Below, in pieces: positions 26,767 through 35,049 of a stretch of DNA of 64,000 nucleotides (the stretch's first letter is position 1; the number at the start of each line of letters is the position of its first letter). Position numbers and translations under genes: made by a program. This DNA is from Lentisphaerota bacterium (GTDB lineage: Bacteria; Verrucomicrobiota; Lentisphaeria; Oligosphaerales; JABHEG01): the NCBI GenBank assembly GCA_018676675.1, contig JABHEG010000067.1, forward strand, positions 21,571 to 85,570. The letters run 5' to 3'. The notes below the pieces were generated by a model. That model was not told the origin of the DNA. It did not search any database and saw only the letters and a program-made list of their open reading frames with translations.

Positions 26767-27957
26767 ATGGATGGGACGGGTCCAGGCCCCGTGCGCGTAA
26801 CGCATTTCACCGAGGCCAGTGCAGGCGGCGTGCGCCAGCATTTGCGCCGAATCATCCCCCGTTTGAGGTCACGAGGGGTGGTCGTCGATCTTATTCTCTC
26901 CCCGTTGCGGGCGGAGCCGGACTTCGGGCGCGATCTCGATCTCTACCACAGCCTGGGATGCCGCGTGAAGCTGTGCCCAATCGCGCGCGGCGTTTCGCTG
27001 TGGCAAGACCTCCGGGCTTGTCGTGAGATTCGCCGGACGCTGCGTGACTGGAATCCACACGTGGTGCACACCCACGCAACCAAGGCCGGCTTACTCGGAC
27101 GGATCGCCGCCGCACCTTTGACCGATGTCCGAACGGTCCATTCGCCCCACGCTTTCCCTCTTGAGGAGTTTCGCGTTGTGATGCAGCAGAACCTGTTCGT
27201 GAAGCTCGAGCGGCGCTTGGCTCGGGCCACGTCACTTTTCGTCCTTGTGTCACGGTCTGAGAAGGATGTCGCGACCAACGTGTTTGGGATTCGAGAACGG
27301 CAGATTCGGGTGGTGGAGAACGGGGTCGAGCCTGATCTGGCGAGCTGTCTGGAATCCCGGGAAGACGCTCGTGGGGCGTTGGGAATCGAGCGCCCTGGTT
27401 TGGCTGTGGCCGTGCCCGGGAGGCTGGTCCATCAGAAAGGGCAGGACTGGTTGCTGCAGGCCGTGGCCCACATCCGCCCTGGTCCGTACGCCATGCATTT
27501 CTATTTCTGTGGGGCCGGCGAGGATGAGCATCAATTGCGGGAAGCCAGCGAACGCCTCGGGGTGGCCGACCAGGTAACCTGGCTGGGCCGTGTCCCTGAA
27601 CTCGTCACAAAGCTGACGGCCTTTGATCTTGTTGTTCTGCCTTCCCGATACGAGGGGCTCTCGTACATGCTCCTCGAGACGCTCTGTGCAGGTATTCCTC
27701 TCGTGGTCAGCGACATAGAAGGGCATTTCCCGCGGGACGAGATTCGCGAACACGTCGTCTCAGTCCCCCTTGAAGACAAGGTCGGATTGGGGGAGGCACT
27801 GTCAGCATTCGCTGAGAGTGCCGCTGGTCACCCTCCGGATGCGACGTGGGGCAGACAGTTCGTTAGGACCCACTTTTCGGTTGATGTTCAGGTGGAAAAG
27901 CTGATGGCGTGTTACCGCGAACTAGTACCAAGCTGCGCAAGTCAGTGTACGCCCTGA
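26767..27957 (+). CDS. GT4-family glycosyltransferase
   Basis: 396 aa from the ATG at 26767, with AGGCAGG upstream. The GT-B fold is indicated by a glycine-rich N-terminal loop EASAGGVRQH, LVSRSEKDVATNVFGI before the hinge, VPGRLVHQKGQDWLLQAV at the start of the donor-binding half and the donor motif PSRYEGLSYMLLETLCAG with the E-x7-E pair. This is the group 1 (GT4) family, which adds sugars from nucleotide donors to polysaccharide, lipid or lipopolysaccharide acceptors. The acceptor cannot be read. It stands alone on the plus strand. Confidence 0.85.
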   Translation: MDGTGPGPVRVTHFTEASAGGVRQHLRRIIPRLRSRGVVVDLILSPLRAEPDFGRDLDLYHSLGCRVKLCPIARGVSLWQDLRACREIRRTLRDWNPHVVHTHATKAGLLGRIAAAPLTDVRTVHSPHAFPLEEFRVVMQQNLFVKLERRLARATSLFVLVSRSEKDVATNVFGIRERQIRVVENGVEPDLASCLESREDARGALGIERPGLAVAVPGRLVHQKGQDWLLQAVAHIRPGPYAMHFYFCGAGEDEHQLREASERLGVADQVTWLGRVPELVTKLTAFDLVVLPSRYEGLSYMLLETLCAGIPLVVSDIEGHFPRDEIREHVVSVPLEDKVGLGEALSAFAESAAGHPPDATWGRQFVRTHFSVDVQVEKLMACYRELVPSCASQCTP

Positions 27958-28117
27958 CGAGGACGGCGCCTCTCGCGTGGAACCGACTCGGCGCAAAGCG
28001 CTTGCTGCCCTTGTGGCGTGGGCCAGCGCGGGCCCCGCAACGGGTGCGGAGCCATCTCGCTGAAGGAGGGCCTCAGCACCCGGATACGCGGGCACGAGCA
28101 AGCGTGGCTCGTACTGC

Positions 28118-28486
28118 CTATCGCTGGGTGAGGATGTCATTGTCCTCGTCGAGGACGGCAACCTGTGGGGACCAAGATGCTGCCTCCTCCACCGGCATCG
28201 CTCCGAAGCTCATGATCGTGATCATATCCCTGGGTTGCCCTCGCCGGGCGGCTGCACCGTTGAGACAAATCGTCCGACTCCCGCGCGGGGCGACGATTGC
28301 GTATGTTTCCAGCCGTTCGCCATTCGTCTGGTTGACGACCAGCAGCTTTTCGTAGGGGAGCATCCCGACCGCATCCATCAGGTCCTGATCGATGGCCAGG
28401 CTACCCTCGTACTCCAAGTGGCAATCGGTGATGCGAACGCGATGGAGCTTACTCTTGAGAACTTGGGCGTGCACTGTGCACCTCAC
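28118..28486 (-). CDS. panD: Aspartate 1-decarboxylase (pyruvoyl enzyme)
   Basis: 122 aa, typical PanD length. The self-cleavage site is EYEGSLAID: chain scission between Gly and Ser yields the pyruvoyl cofactor. The N-terminal [20 protein letters not shown] and the [18 protein letters not shown] segment are family signatures. The enzyme makes beta-alanine for pantothenate and CoA. Its ATG overlaps the argG stop by four bases (ATGA), so it is translated by coupling with argG; both gene products use aspartate. No PanZ/PanM maturation factor is visible here, as usual outside enterobacteria. Confidence 0.93.
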   Translation of the reverse strand: MRCTVHAQVLKSKLHRVRITDCHLEYEGSLAIDQDLMDAVGMLPYEKLLVVNQTNGERLETYAIVAPRGSRTICLNGAAARRGQPRDMITIMSFGAMPVEEAASWSPQVAVLDEDNDILTQR

Positions 28487-29673
28487 AATCCCTGGCTCAT
28501 TGCCCGAAGCCGGAGGCGCAGAGCGTTGAGCTTGATGAAGCCGTCGGCATCGGCCTGGTTGTATACATTGTCCTCTTCAAAGGTCACGAACTCAGGCTTG
28601 TAGAGCGACGTGGGGGAACGTCTGCCGACAATGTGGCAGGCCCCCTTGAAGAGCTTGCAGCGCACATCGCCCGTGACGTTCTTTTGGCTTTCGGTGATGG
28701 CTGCCTGGAGCATCTCGCGTTCTGGGGCGTACCAGAAGCCGTTGTAGATCATGCTGGCATATTGCGGGATGAAGGAGTCACGCAGGTGCATCGCTTCGCG
28801 GTCCATGCAGAGCCCTTCCAGTGCTCGGTGAGTCTGGTGCACGACGGTTCCGCCGGGGGTTTCATAGACGCCTCTGTCCTTCATTCCCGTGAACCGGTTC
28901 TCGACGATGTCGATTCTGCCAACGCCGTGTCGCCCGGCGATCCGATTGAGTTCGCGCATCAGATCAGCGGGACCGAGTTTCGTCTCGTTGACAGCCACGG
29001 GGTTGCCCTTGTCGAACGAAACGATCACGTATTCCGGCGTGTCGGGCGTGTCGCTCAGCGGACTCGTCATGAGGTGGATGTCGTCCGTCGGTTCGGCCCA
29101 GGGATCTTCGAGCACACCACCCTCGAAGCTGATGTGTAGGAGGTTGCGGTCCATGCTGTAGGGCTTCGCGGCGGACACCGTAATCGGGATCTGCTTTTCT
29201 TCGGCGTAGTTGATCAGGTCTGTCCGTGACTTGAAGTTCCACTCTCGCCACGGGGCAATGACCTTTATGTCAGGCTGCAGTGCGTAAGCAGTCAGTTCGA
29301 AGCGGACCTGGTCGTTGCCCTTTCCTGTCGCGCCGTGGCTGATGGCTTCCGCCCCTTCGGCCTTGGCGATCTCGACCAGACGTTTGGCGATCAGGGGCCG
29401 CGCGATCGAGGTCCCCAGCAGGTAGCTGCCTTCGTAGATCGCGTTTCCCTGCATCATCGGGAAGATGAAATCTCGGGCGAACTCATCGGTCAGGTCTTCG
29501 ACATAGCACTTCGAGGCGCCTGTGCGCAGGGCCTTCTCCTCCAGCCCATCGAGTTCTTCCTCCTGGCCCAAATCGGCACAGAAGGTGATGACTTCGGCGT
29601 CATAGACATCCCGAAGCCAGGTGAGGATGACTGACGTGTCCAGTCCACCGGAATAGGCGAGTACAACCTTCAT
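28483..29673 (-). CDS. argG: Argininosuccinate synthase
   Basis: 396 aa from the ATG at 29673, preceded by AAGGAG. The N-terminal PP-loop [10 protein letters not shown] binds [32 protein letters not shown] and the citrulline/aspartate-contact segments are present, all hallmarks of ArgG. It joins citrulline and aspartate to argininosuccinate in arginine synthesis. No other arg gene is nearby; panD follows with a four-base overlap. A matching promoter lies at 29717-29745. Confidence 0.95.
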   Translation of the reverse strand: MKVVLAYSGGLDTSVILTWLRDVYDAEVITFCADLGQEEELDGLEEKALRTGASKCYVEDLTDEFARDFIFPMMQGNAIYEGSYLLGTSIARPLIAKRLVEIAKAEGAEAISHGATGKGNDQVRFELTAYALQPDIKVIAPWREWNFKSRTDLINYAEEKQIPITVSAAKPYSMDRNLLHISFEGGVLEDPWAEPTDDIHLMTSPLSDTPDTPEYVIVSFDKGNPVAVNETKLGPADLMRELNRIAGRHGVGRIDIVENRFTGMKDRGVYETPGGTVVHQTHRALEGLCMDREAMHLRDSFIPQYASMIYNGFWYAPEREMLQAAITESQKNVTGDVRCKLFKGACHIVGRRSPTSLYKPEFVTFEEDNVYNQADADGFIKLNALRLRLRAMSQGL

Positions 29674-29716
29674 GTGAGTCTTGCTCCTTAGCAAAAAGGC
29701 GAAATAGGAAACCCTA

Positions 29717-29745
29717 AGAATAGTGCTTCGCGAGGCCAAAAACAA
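29717..29745 (-). promoter_or_regulatory. Promoter of argG-panD
   Basis: Minus strand TTGTTT (29740-29745), 17 bases, TATTCT (29717-29722), 44 bases before the argG ATG. No ARG-box-like palindrome is evident. Confidence 0.5.
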
Positions 29746-29788
29746 GCCCAGTTCAAGGCTGGGACGTCGTTCCTCTGAGCCTCCGTGC

Positions 29789-29817
29789 TTGTCTTCCGCG
29801 CGAACGCAGAATATGAT
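29789..29817 (+). promoter_or_regulatory. Promoter of the small lipoprotein gene
   Basis: TTGTCT (29789-29794), 17 bases, TATGAT (29812-29817), 64 bases upstream of the ATG at 29881. It is divergent from the argG promoter with 43 bases between the two -35 elements. Confidence 0.5.
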
Positions 29818-29880
29818 TATTGATAGGCGCCGCGTCGCTGCACGTCCGAGTAGAGGACGACAGAGAAAGGGAAATCGGCC

Positions 29881-30189
29881 ATGAAGGCACGGACTATTGT
29901 TCTGGTTATTGCGCTACTCGTCTTGCCGAACCTCTGGGGGTGCCGGAAGAAGCTCGAGATCCCGATGGCCGAGTTTGTCGAGAAGGTCGAGGCGGCGAAA
30001 TCGCAGCGACTTGGCCGTAAGGCATTCTTTGAAGCTGTAGGCAGTGAACCGCACAAGCAAGTCAAGATTGAGCGGTACTATTGGTACTTCTACTGCAGCG
30101 ACGGGAAGGTCATTGTGCCCGTCGAAGCGGCACAGCTCGACGACCACGATGTGGTCGAGATAGAATCTGCTGTGCGTCAGCTTGACTGA
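29881..30189 (+). CDS. Small lipoprotein of unknown function
   Basis: 102 aa. The first 21 residues are a lipoprotein signal with lipobox LWGC. The mature 82 residues begin with basic RKKLEIP and contain an aromatic run [19 protein letters not shown] that looks like a small beta sheet. It has its own promoter and stands alone between argG and an MBL hydrolase. I do not recognise a domain family. Anchored at the inner or outer membrane. Confidence 0.65.
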   Translation: MKARTIVLVIALLVLPNLWGCRKKLEIPMAEFVEKVEAAKSQRLGRKAFFEAVGSEPHKQVKIERYYWYFYCSDGKVIVPVEAAQLDDHDVVEIESAVRQLD

Positions 30190-30302
30190 TCCTCTTCCCT
30201 TCTTCCAGGCCGCGGCCCGCCTCTCATTCCTCCACAGCGAGGCCACCCCGCTTCCGCGCTCTGTCTTGCAGCGGCGGCGTTACCTGTGTATTTTTTGATC
30301 TT

Positions 30303-30336
30303 TTGTGTTCTGACAATGCGGCGTTTACATAACGCC
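30303..30336 (+). promoter_or_regulatory. Promoter with overlapping palindrome, MBL gene
   Basis: TTGTGT (30303-30308), 17 bases, TACATA (30326-30331). A perfect inverted repeat GGCGTT (30320-30325) / AACGCC (30331-30336) flanks the -10 element, a place where a repressor could act. The gene starts at 30363. Confidence 0.4.
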
Positions 30337-30362
30337 CTCCTGTATGAGTGGAGAATTGTGCC

Positions 30363-30998
30363 ATGTCGGTCCAGATCAGGACGTTTCCCGTAGGGATGTT
30401 GCAGGTCAACTGCTACGTTGTCTGGGCTCCTCCGAGCACGGCAGCCGCGGTTATTGACCCGGGCGACGATGCGGAAGAGATTCTGGCCTTCCTCGAGCAG
30501 GAGTCGTTGACCGCAGCTGCCGTGCTGCTGACCCACGCTCATGTGGACCACATCGGCGGCGTCCCGGGCATCGCAAGGGCGACCGGTGTTCCCGTCTATG
30601 TCCATGCCGAAGACGTCCCGTTGTACACCAGCCCGGAGAACGCCCTCCCCCCCTGGGTTCCTGCTGCCGTGGGGCTGCCCAAGCCTGTCACAGCACCTCC
30701 CACCATCGAGGGGCTGACGTTTGATGTGCTCCACACGCCGGGGCACACGCCGGGGGGTGTCTGCTTCTATTTTGCTGATGACGATCTCCTGATTTCGGGT
30801 GATACGCTCTTTGCAGGCTCCATAGGCAGAACGGACCTCCCCGGCGGCGACATGGCCACGCTCATGGGCTCACTGCAGCGTGTGATTGCGGATGTGCCGA
30901 CCGACACCGTGGTCTACCCGGGACACGGGCCGACCACCACTATCGGACGCGAACGCGCCTCGAATCCCTATATCACCATGCGGGTTGACCGGTCCTGA
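30363..30998 (+). CDS. Metallo-beta-lactamase-fold hydrolase (glyoxalase II-like)
   Basis: 211 aa from ATG 30363; GGAG lies 10 bases upstream. A GTG at 30348 in frame is less likely. All zinc-binding motifs of the MBL fold are present: THAHVDHIGG, HTPGHTPGG, SGDTLFAGSIGR with the bridging Asp, and YPGHGPTTT. The VNCYVVW start and the short C-terminal region place it in the YcbL/type II glyoxalase-like group, which hydrolyses thioesters such as S-lactoylglutathione or related compounds. The GT2 gene begins 14 bases after its stop, so the two are likely co-transcribed. Confidence 0.85.
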   Translation: MSVQIRTFPVGMLQVNCYVVWAPPSTAAAVIDPGDDAEEILAFLEQESLTAAAVLLTHAHVDHIGGVPGIARATGVPVYVHAEDVPLYTSPENALPPWVPAAVGLPKPVTAPPTIEGLTFDVLHTPGHTPGGVCFYFADDDLLISGDTLFAGSIGRTDLPGGDMATLMGSLQRVIADVPTDTVVYPGHGPTTTIGRERASNPYITMRVDRS

Positions 30999-31012
30999 GG
31001 AGAAGACACCGC

Positions 31013-31822
31013 GTGAGCGCCCCCAACCACATTCCCGTTTCTGCCTACATGATCACGTTCAATAACGGACGGACTGTGGAACGGGCGCTGAAAAGCCTGC
31101 ATTGGGTCGACGAAATCGTGGTCGTCGATTCTTTCAGCACGGACGCGACCGTGGAGATTGTCAAGCGGTATGCGACCCGCTTTGAGCAGCGTCAGTGGCC
31201 GGGTTTCCGGGACCAATACCAGTACGCCTCCGATTTGTGCCGGCATGAGTGGCGGTTGTTCATCGATGCGGACGAGGAAATCGCCTCTCGCCTTGCTGAG
31301 GAGATGCAGTCCGAGCTCAGCCGCAACGCCGAACGACCGGAAACGGAGCGCATCTCCGGATATCAGGGACACCGGCGGACTTTCTATCTTGGGCGTTGGA
31401 TCATGCACGGGGGCTGGGTGCCCGACCATGAAATCCGGCTCTACCATCGTGACAAAGGCAGCTGGAAGGGGGATCTGCACGCGAAGGTACACGTGGATGG
31501 GCCGGAAGCGGATTTTGCCCATTTTTACTACCATTACACCTATGCCGACATCTCCGATCATATACAGACCGTGGATCGCTACACGACGACGGCTGCGGAG
31601 GATATGGTCCGGAATGGGAAACGGTTTTCCTGGTACCACCTGTTCGGGAATCCGCTCGTGCGCTTCCTGCGTGAGTACCTTCTCAAAGGTGGTTTTCTCG
31701 ATGGGATGCCCGGCTTCATCGTTGCGGTCAATTCCATGTACTACGTGTTCATGAAGCATGCCAAGCTCTGGGAGGTCCAGCGTGTCACAGCCCGTGAACC
31801 CGACCCCGGCAGTGAGCCCTGA
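31013..31822 (+). CDS. GT2-family glycosyltransferase (WaaE/KdtX-like)
   Basis: 269 aa, GTG start at 31013 with GAGGAG upstream. GT-A fold: SAYMITFNNGRTVERALKSL, the nucleotide-binding VVDSFSTDAT and the metal-binding FIDADEE are in the expected order within the first 90 residues. A second half with HGGWVPDHEIRLYHR is typical of the WaaE/KdtX group, which adds a sugar to the inner core of lipopolysaccharide. The final 60 residues include a hydrophobic helix (FIVAVNSMYYVFMKHA) for membrane contact. The next gene starts one base after its stop codon. Confidence 0.8.
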   Translation: MSAPNHIPVSAYMITFNNGRTVERALKSLHWVDEIVVVDSFSTDATVEIVKRYATRFEQRQWPGFRDQYQYASDLCRHEWRLFIDADEEIASRLAEEMQSELSRNAERPETERISGYQGHRRTFYLGRWIMHGGWVPDHEIRLYHRDKGSWKGDLHAKVHVDGPEADFAHFYYHYTYADISDHIQTVDRYTTTAAEDMVRNGKRFSWYHLFGNPLVRFLREYLLKGGFLDGMPGFIVAVNSMYYVFMKHAKLWEVQRVTAREPDPGSEP

Positions 31823-31823
31823 A

Positions 31824-32735
31824 ATGATGTCTGAACCACTTGCATACTTGAAGGGCGAGTTTGTCCCCGCGTCACAATGCAAGCTGTCCATCTACGATCT
31901 GGGCATTGTCCTCGGAGCGGCCGTCACCGACTTTCTGCGCACGTTCAATCACGAGCCCTTCCGAATGGAAGAGCACATTGGGCGTTTTTACCGGTCCTGC
32001 CGTTACGCGCGAATCACTCCTCCCGTCACGGTCGACGAGAGCGTGGCCATCTCACGCAGGCTGCTTGAGCACAACACGTCCTTGTGCCCTGACGCTGAGT
32101 TGGGCCTCATCTACTACATGACTGCGGGCGAGAACCTGCTCTACGCCGGTTCGGCAGCCGCTGTCACAAGCCCGAAGCCAACTTACGTTCAACACACGTT
32201 CCCATTGCGTTTCGAGTGCTGGCGAGATGTTTTCCTGAAGGGGATACATTGCGTCACCCCGGCCCCGCGTCACGTTCCCCCGCAATGTTTGTCCTCTAAG
32301 GTGAAACACCGCAACCGGCTGCACATGTGGATCGGGGAACAGGAGGCGCATGAGGCGGATCCCCAGGCCATGCCGCTGTTTCTCGACATCGATGGGAACA
32401 TTACCGAAACCGGCGGATCCAACTTCGTGATCTACCGTGACGGTGTTGTCGTGTCGCCTCGCCCCCACAACATACTGTGGGGCGAGAGCCTTGAGTTTCT
32501 TACTGACATTCTGGACCACCTGGGGATTGCGTTCAGGACCCAGGATCTGCAGACTTACGATGTCATCAACGCAGATGAAGCCTGGGTTCCGACATCTCCC
32601 TACTGCCTGGGACCGGTTGTGAAGATAAACGGCTCCCCTATTGGGGACGGCTGCCCCGGGCCGGTGTGGCGGCGAGTGATCTCTGAGTGGAGCCGCCGAG
32701 TCGGCAAAGATATTTACGCTGAAATAACAGGCTGA
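31824..32735 (+). CDS. Class IV (branched-chain/D-amino acid/ADC lyase type) aminotransferase
   Basis: 303 aa; start at the first of two consecutive ATGs (31824/31827) directly after the GT2 stop. The PLP-dependent fold-type IV core is visible: YDLGIVLGAAVTDFLRTF near the N terminus, the Schiff-base lysine region LSSKVKHRNRLHMW, and ITETGGSNFVIYRDG followed by ILWGESLEFL for cofactor phosphate contacts. The R-x-E pattern used for branched-chain substrates is not clear, so the substrate may be another amino or 4-amino-4-deoxychorismate-like compound. The gene ends 30 bases before the aspartokinase gene; a joint role in amino acid supply is possible. Confidence 0.8.
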   Translation: MMSEPLAYLKGEFVPASQCKLSIYDLGIVLGAAVTDFLRTFNHEPFRMEEHIGRFYRSCRYARITPPVTVDESVAISRRLLEHNTSLCPDAELGLIYYMTAGENLLYAGSAAAVTSPKPTYVQHTFPLRFECWRDVFLKGIHCVTPAPRHVPPQCLSSKVKHRNRLHMWIGEQEAHEADPQAMPLFLDIDGNITETGGSNFVIYRDGVVVSPRPHNILWGESLEFLTDILDHLGIAFRTQDLQTYDVINADEAWVPTSPYCLGPVVKINGSPIGDGCPGPVWRRVISEWSRRVGKDIYAEITG

Positions 32736-32765
32736 TGGGAGCCGTGAGTAAGAGGAATACGCACA

Positions 32766-34175
32766 ATGGGTGGTGAGCATACGGTAGAGAAAATCGGCGG
32801 CACGTCGATGAGTCGGTTCGGCGAGGTGATGGAGAACGTCATCATTGGTGGGCGTTCGGGGGCGGATCTGTACGAGCGCGGCTTTGTCGTCTCAGCCTAT
32901 GGCGGGATCACAAACCTGCTCCTTGAGGACAAGAAGACCGGAGCCCCCGGTATCTATGCCACATTTGCCAGCGAGGAGGGCGACTGGGGGGCGGAACTCG
33001 AGCGCACTCGCGAGCGCATGCTTGAGTTCAACCGATCCTTCGCCGACATCGGGCTCGATGGCGCCGTTGCGGATGCCTTCGTTAACGACCGCATGGATGG
33101 TATCCGGGATTGCCTGAACGACATCATGCGCCTGCGCTCCTTCGGACATCTGCAGCCTTCTGACTACCTCCCCGCCACGCGAGAGCTGCTCAGCGCTGTT
33201 GGTGAAGCACACTCAGCCTTTAACTCGGTCGAGATTCTGGGCAAGCATGGTGTGAACGCCCGATTTGTGGATTTGACCGGCTGGAGGGAGACGGCTTCCC
33301 ATGGGCTTGATGAGGTCATCACAAAGGCCTTTGAAGATGTCGACTTCAGCACTGAGATGCCGATCATTACCGGCTATGTGAAGTACGACGAGGGAATCAT
33401 GACGCGGTTTGACCGTGGGTACAGCGAGATCACGTTCAGCAAGGTTGCGGTGACTACGGGAGCCCGAGAGGGGATCATTCACAAGGAGTATCACCTGAGC
33501 ACGGGAGATCCTGTCCTGATGGGGGCGGACAATGTACAGGTGATCGGGCACACCAACTTTGACATCGCAGATCAACTGTCCGACCTGGACATGGAAGCCA
33601 TCCACTCGAAGGCCTCGAAGGAGATGGAGCTCTGCAACATCCCGATTCGAGTCAAAAATGCGTTTGAGCCCGCGCATCCGGGCACGCTGATCAGTCGCGA
33701 TTACGTGTCCCCTGAACCACGGGTCGAGATCATCTGCGGCCGGGACGACGTGCTGGCAATCGAGGTATACGATCCAGAGATGGTGGGGGAGTGCGGCTAT
33801 GATTACCGGCTACTGAAGAGCTTCCTCGATGCCGGAATCAGCTACATCGCCAAGAACACCAACGCGAACACCATCACCCACTTTGTGCCCAAGAAGGCCA
33901 AGAAGATACAAGCCTGCATCGCGGACCTCCAGGAGCGGCTTCCGGGAGCTCAGGTGAAGCTGGCGGAGGTCGCGATCGTGTGCGTGATCGGCACGAATAT
34001 GGGCTTGCCCGGTTTCCTCTCACGAGCTGCTCGCGCCCTTGCCGAAGCCGAGATCAATGTTCTGGGGTTGGACCAGGCGATGCGGCAGGTCAACATGCAG
34101 TTCATCGTGAGGCTGAAAGACTTCGCCCCGGCTCAGCTGGCTCTGCATCGTGAGTTCGTTGAAAACGAGGGCTGA
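32766..34175 (+). CDS. Aspartokinase, Ask_Ect-like
   Basis: 469 aa with AGAGG upstream. The amino-acid-kinase site is KIGGTSM, with SAYGGITNLLLE and the nucleotide-site segment DRGYSEITFSKVAV in place of the usual GRGGSDTTA. Two ACT-like regions follow (about 320-460), including VIGTNMGLPGFLSRAARALAEAEINV. This wording matches the specialised aspartokinase found next to ectoine genes in halophiles (Ask_Ect) more than LysC or ThrA. It phosphorylates aspartate at the entry of lysine, threonine and methionine synthesis. No ectABC genes are present here, so it may serve general aspartate-family synthesis or another product. Confidence 0.85.
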   Translation: MGGEHTVEKIGGTSMSRFGEVMENVIIGGRSGADLYERGFVVSAYGGITNLLLEDKKTGAPGIYATFASEEGDWGAELERTRERMLEFNRSFADIGLDGAVADAFVNDRMDGIRDCLNDIMRLRSFGHLQPSDYLPATRELLSAVGEAHSAFNSVEILGKHGVNARFVDLTGWRETASHGLDEVITKAFEDVDFSTEMPIITGYVKYDEGIMTRFDRGYSEITFSKVAVTTGAREGIIHKEYHLSTGDPVLMGADNVQVIGHTNFDIADQLSDLDMEAIHSKASKEMELCNIPIRVKNAFEPAHPGTLISRDYVSPEPRVEIICGRDDVLAIEVYDPEMVGECGYDYRLLKSFLDAGISYIAKNTNANTITHFVPKKAKKIQACIADLQERLPGAQVKLAEVAIVCVIGTNMGLPGFLSRAARALAEAEINVLGLDQAMRQVNMQFIVRLKDFAPAQLALHREFVENEG

Positions 34176-34187
34176 TTCGGATTCCTG

Positions 34188-35024
34188 TCAGCTGCCGCTG
34201 TGTGCGTTTCGGCGACTGTCTGTGAACCAGTCTATCAGGGCGCGTGAGATGCTGATCTTGCTCGGGATCCGCGGAAGGTCATCCCAACGAAACCAGCCTG
34301 CTTCGGCGATTTCATCTTCACCGATCGTGATCTCTCCCCGGGCATGCTCCGCCGTGAAGCCAATCATGAGTGAGTCCGGGAAAGGCCATGGCTGGCTGCC
34401 GAAGTAGCGGATGTTCTTCACTTCCACGCCGACTTCCTCATCTATCTCGCGACGAACAGCGTCTTCCAGGGTCTCTCCCGCCTCGACAAAACCCGCTACT
34501 ACCGTAAAGCGCCCTTCGGGATGTCGGTGGCCGTGGACCAGCAGGAGTTCGTCCTCGCGGCAGACCGCGACGATTACCGCGGGACTGAGCCGCGGGTAGC
34601 TGATCAATCGGCACGTTGGACAGACCTTGGCCCGCTCGTCAGACTTGGTTTCGGTCGGTGTGCCGCAACGGCCGCAGAACTGGTGGATCTGGTCCCAGCG
34701 CATGATCTGGTAGGCCTGGCCGGCGATCGCGTATTCCTGGTCCTTCAGGATTCCGAACAGATCGCGCAGTCCCAGGAACGTCATCCCCCCAGGAGCGGCG
34801 GCGTCCGGGGCGAGCTCAGCGGAGATGCACGGCACGCCATCCAACGCGCCCAGAGGCTGGCTCCGTAGAGGCCCCAGGCCTGCCATGGCCAGCTTCCCAC
34901 GAGTCGGGGGGGCGGCCCGGGCAGGCGTTTGCTCTACCAGGAGCTCGCGGCCCCGGAACGCGAAAAACAGGTCATGCTCCTCGGGCGGATGAGCCCTCAC
35001 ATCAGGCTGGAATTCAGTCACCAT
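34188..35024 (-). CDS. nudC: NADH pyrophosphatase / NAD-decapping Nudix hydrolase
   Basis: 278 aa. A central four-cysteine zinc ribbon (CGRCG and CPTC) separates the N-terminal domain from the Nudix domain. The Nudix box GFVEAGETLEDAVRREIDEE (the REIDEE catalytic helix continues to VGV) is complete, and the NudC-specific SQPWPFPDSLMIGF motif follows. NudC cleaves NADH to NMNH and AMP and removes NAD caps from RNA. It lies 25 bases after the DUF4091 gene on the same strand and is convergent with the aspartokinase gene. Confidence 0.92.
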   Translation of the reverse strand: MVTEFQPDVRAHPPEEHDLFFAFRGRELLVEQTPARAAPPTRGKLAMAGLGPLRSQPLGALDGVPCISAELAPDAAAPGGMTFLGLRDLFGILKDQEYAIAGQAYQIMRWDQIHQFCGRCGTPTETKSDERAKVCPTCRLISYPRLSPAVIVAVCREDELLLVHGHRHPEGRFTVVAGFVEAGETLEDAVRREIDEEVGVEVKNIRYFGSQPWPFPDSLMIGFTAEHARGEITIGEDEIAEAGWFRWDDLPRIPSKISISRALIDWFTDSRRNAHSGS

Positions 35025-35049
35025 TCAGGATCATCCTGTGTGTGGTCTA

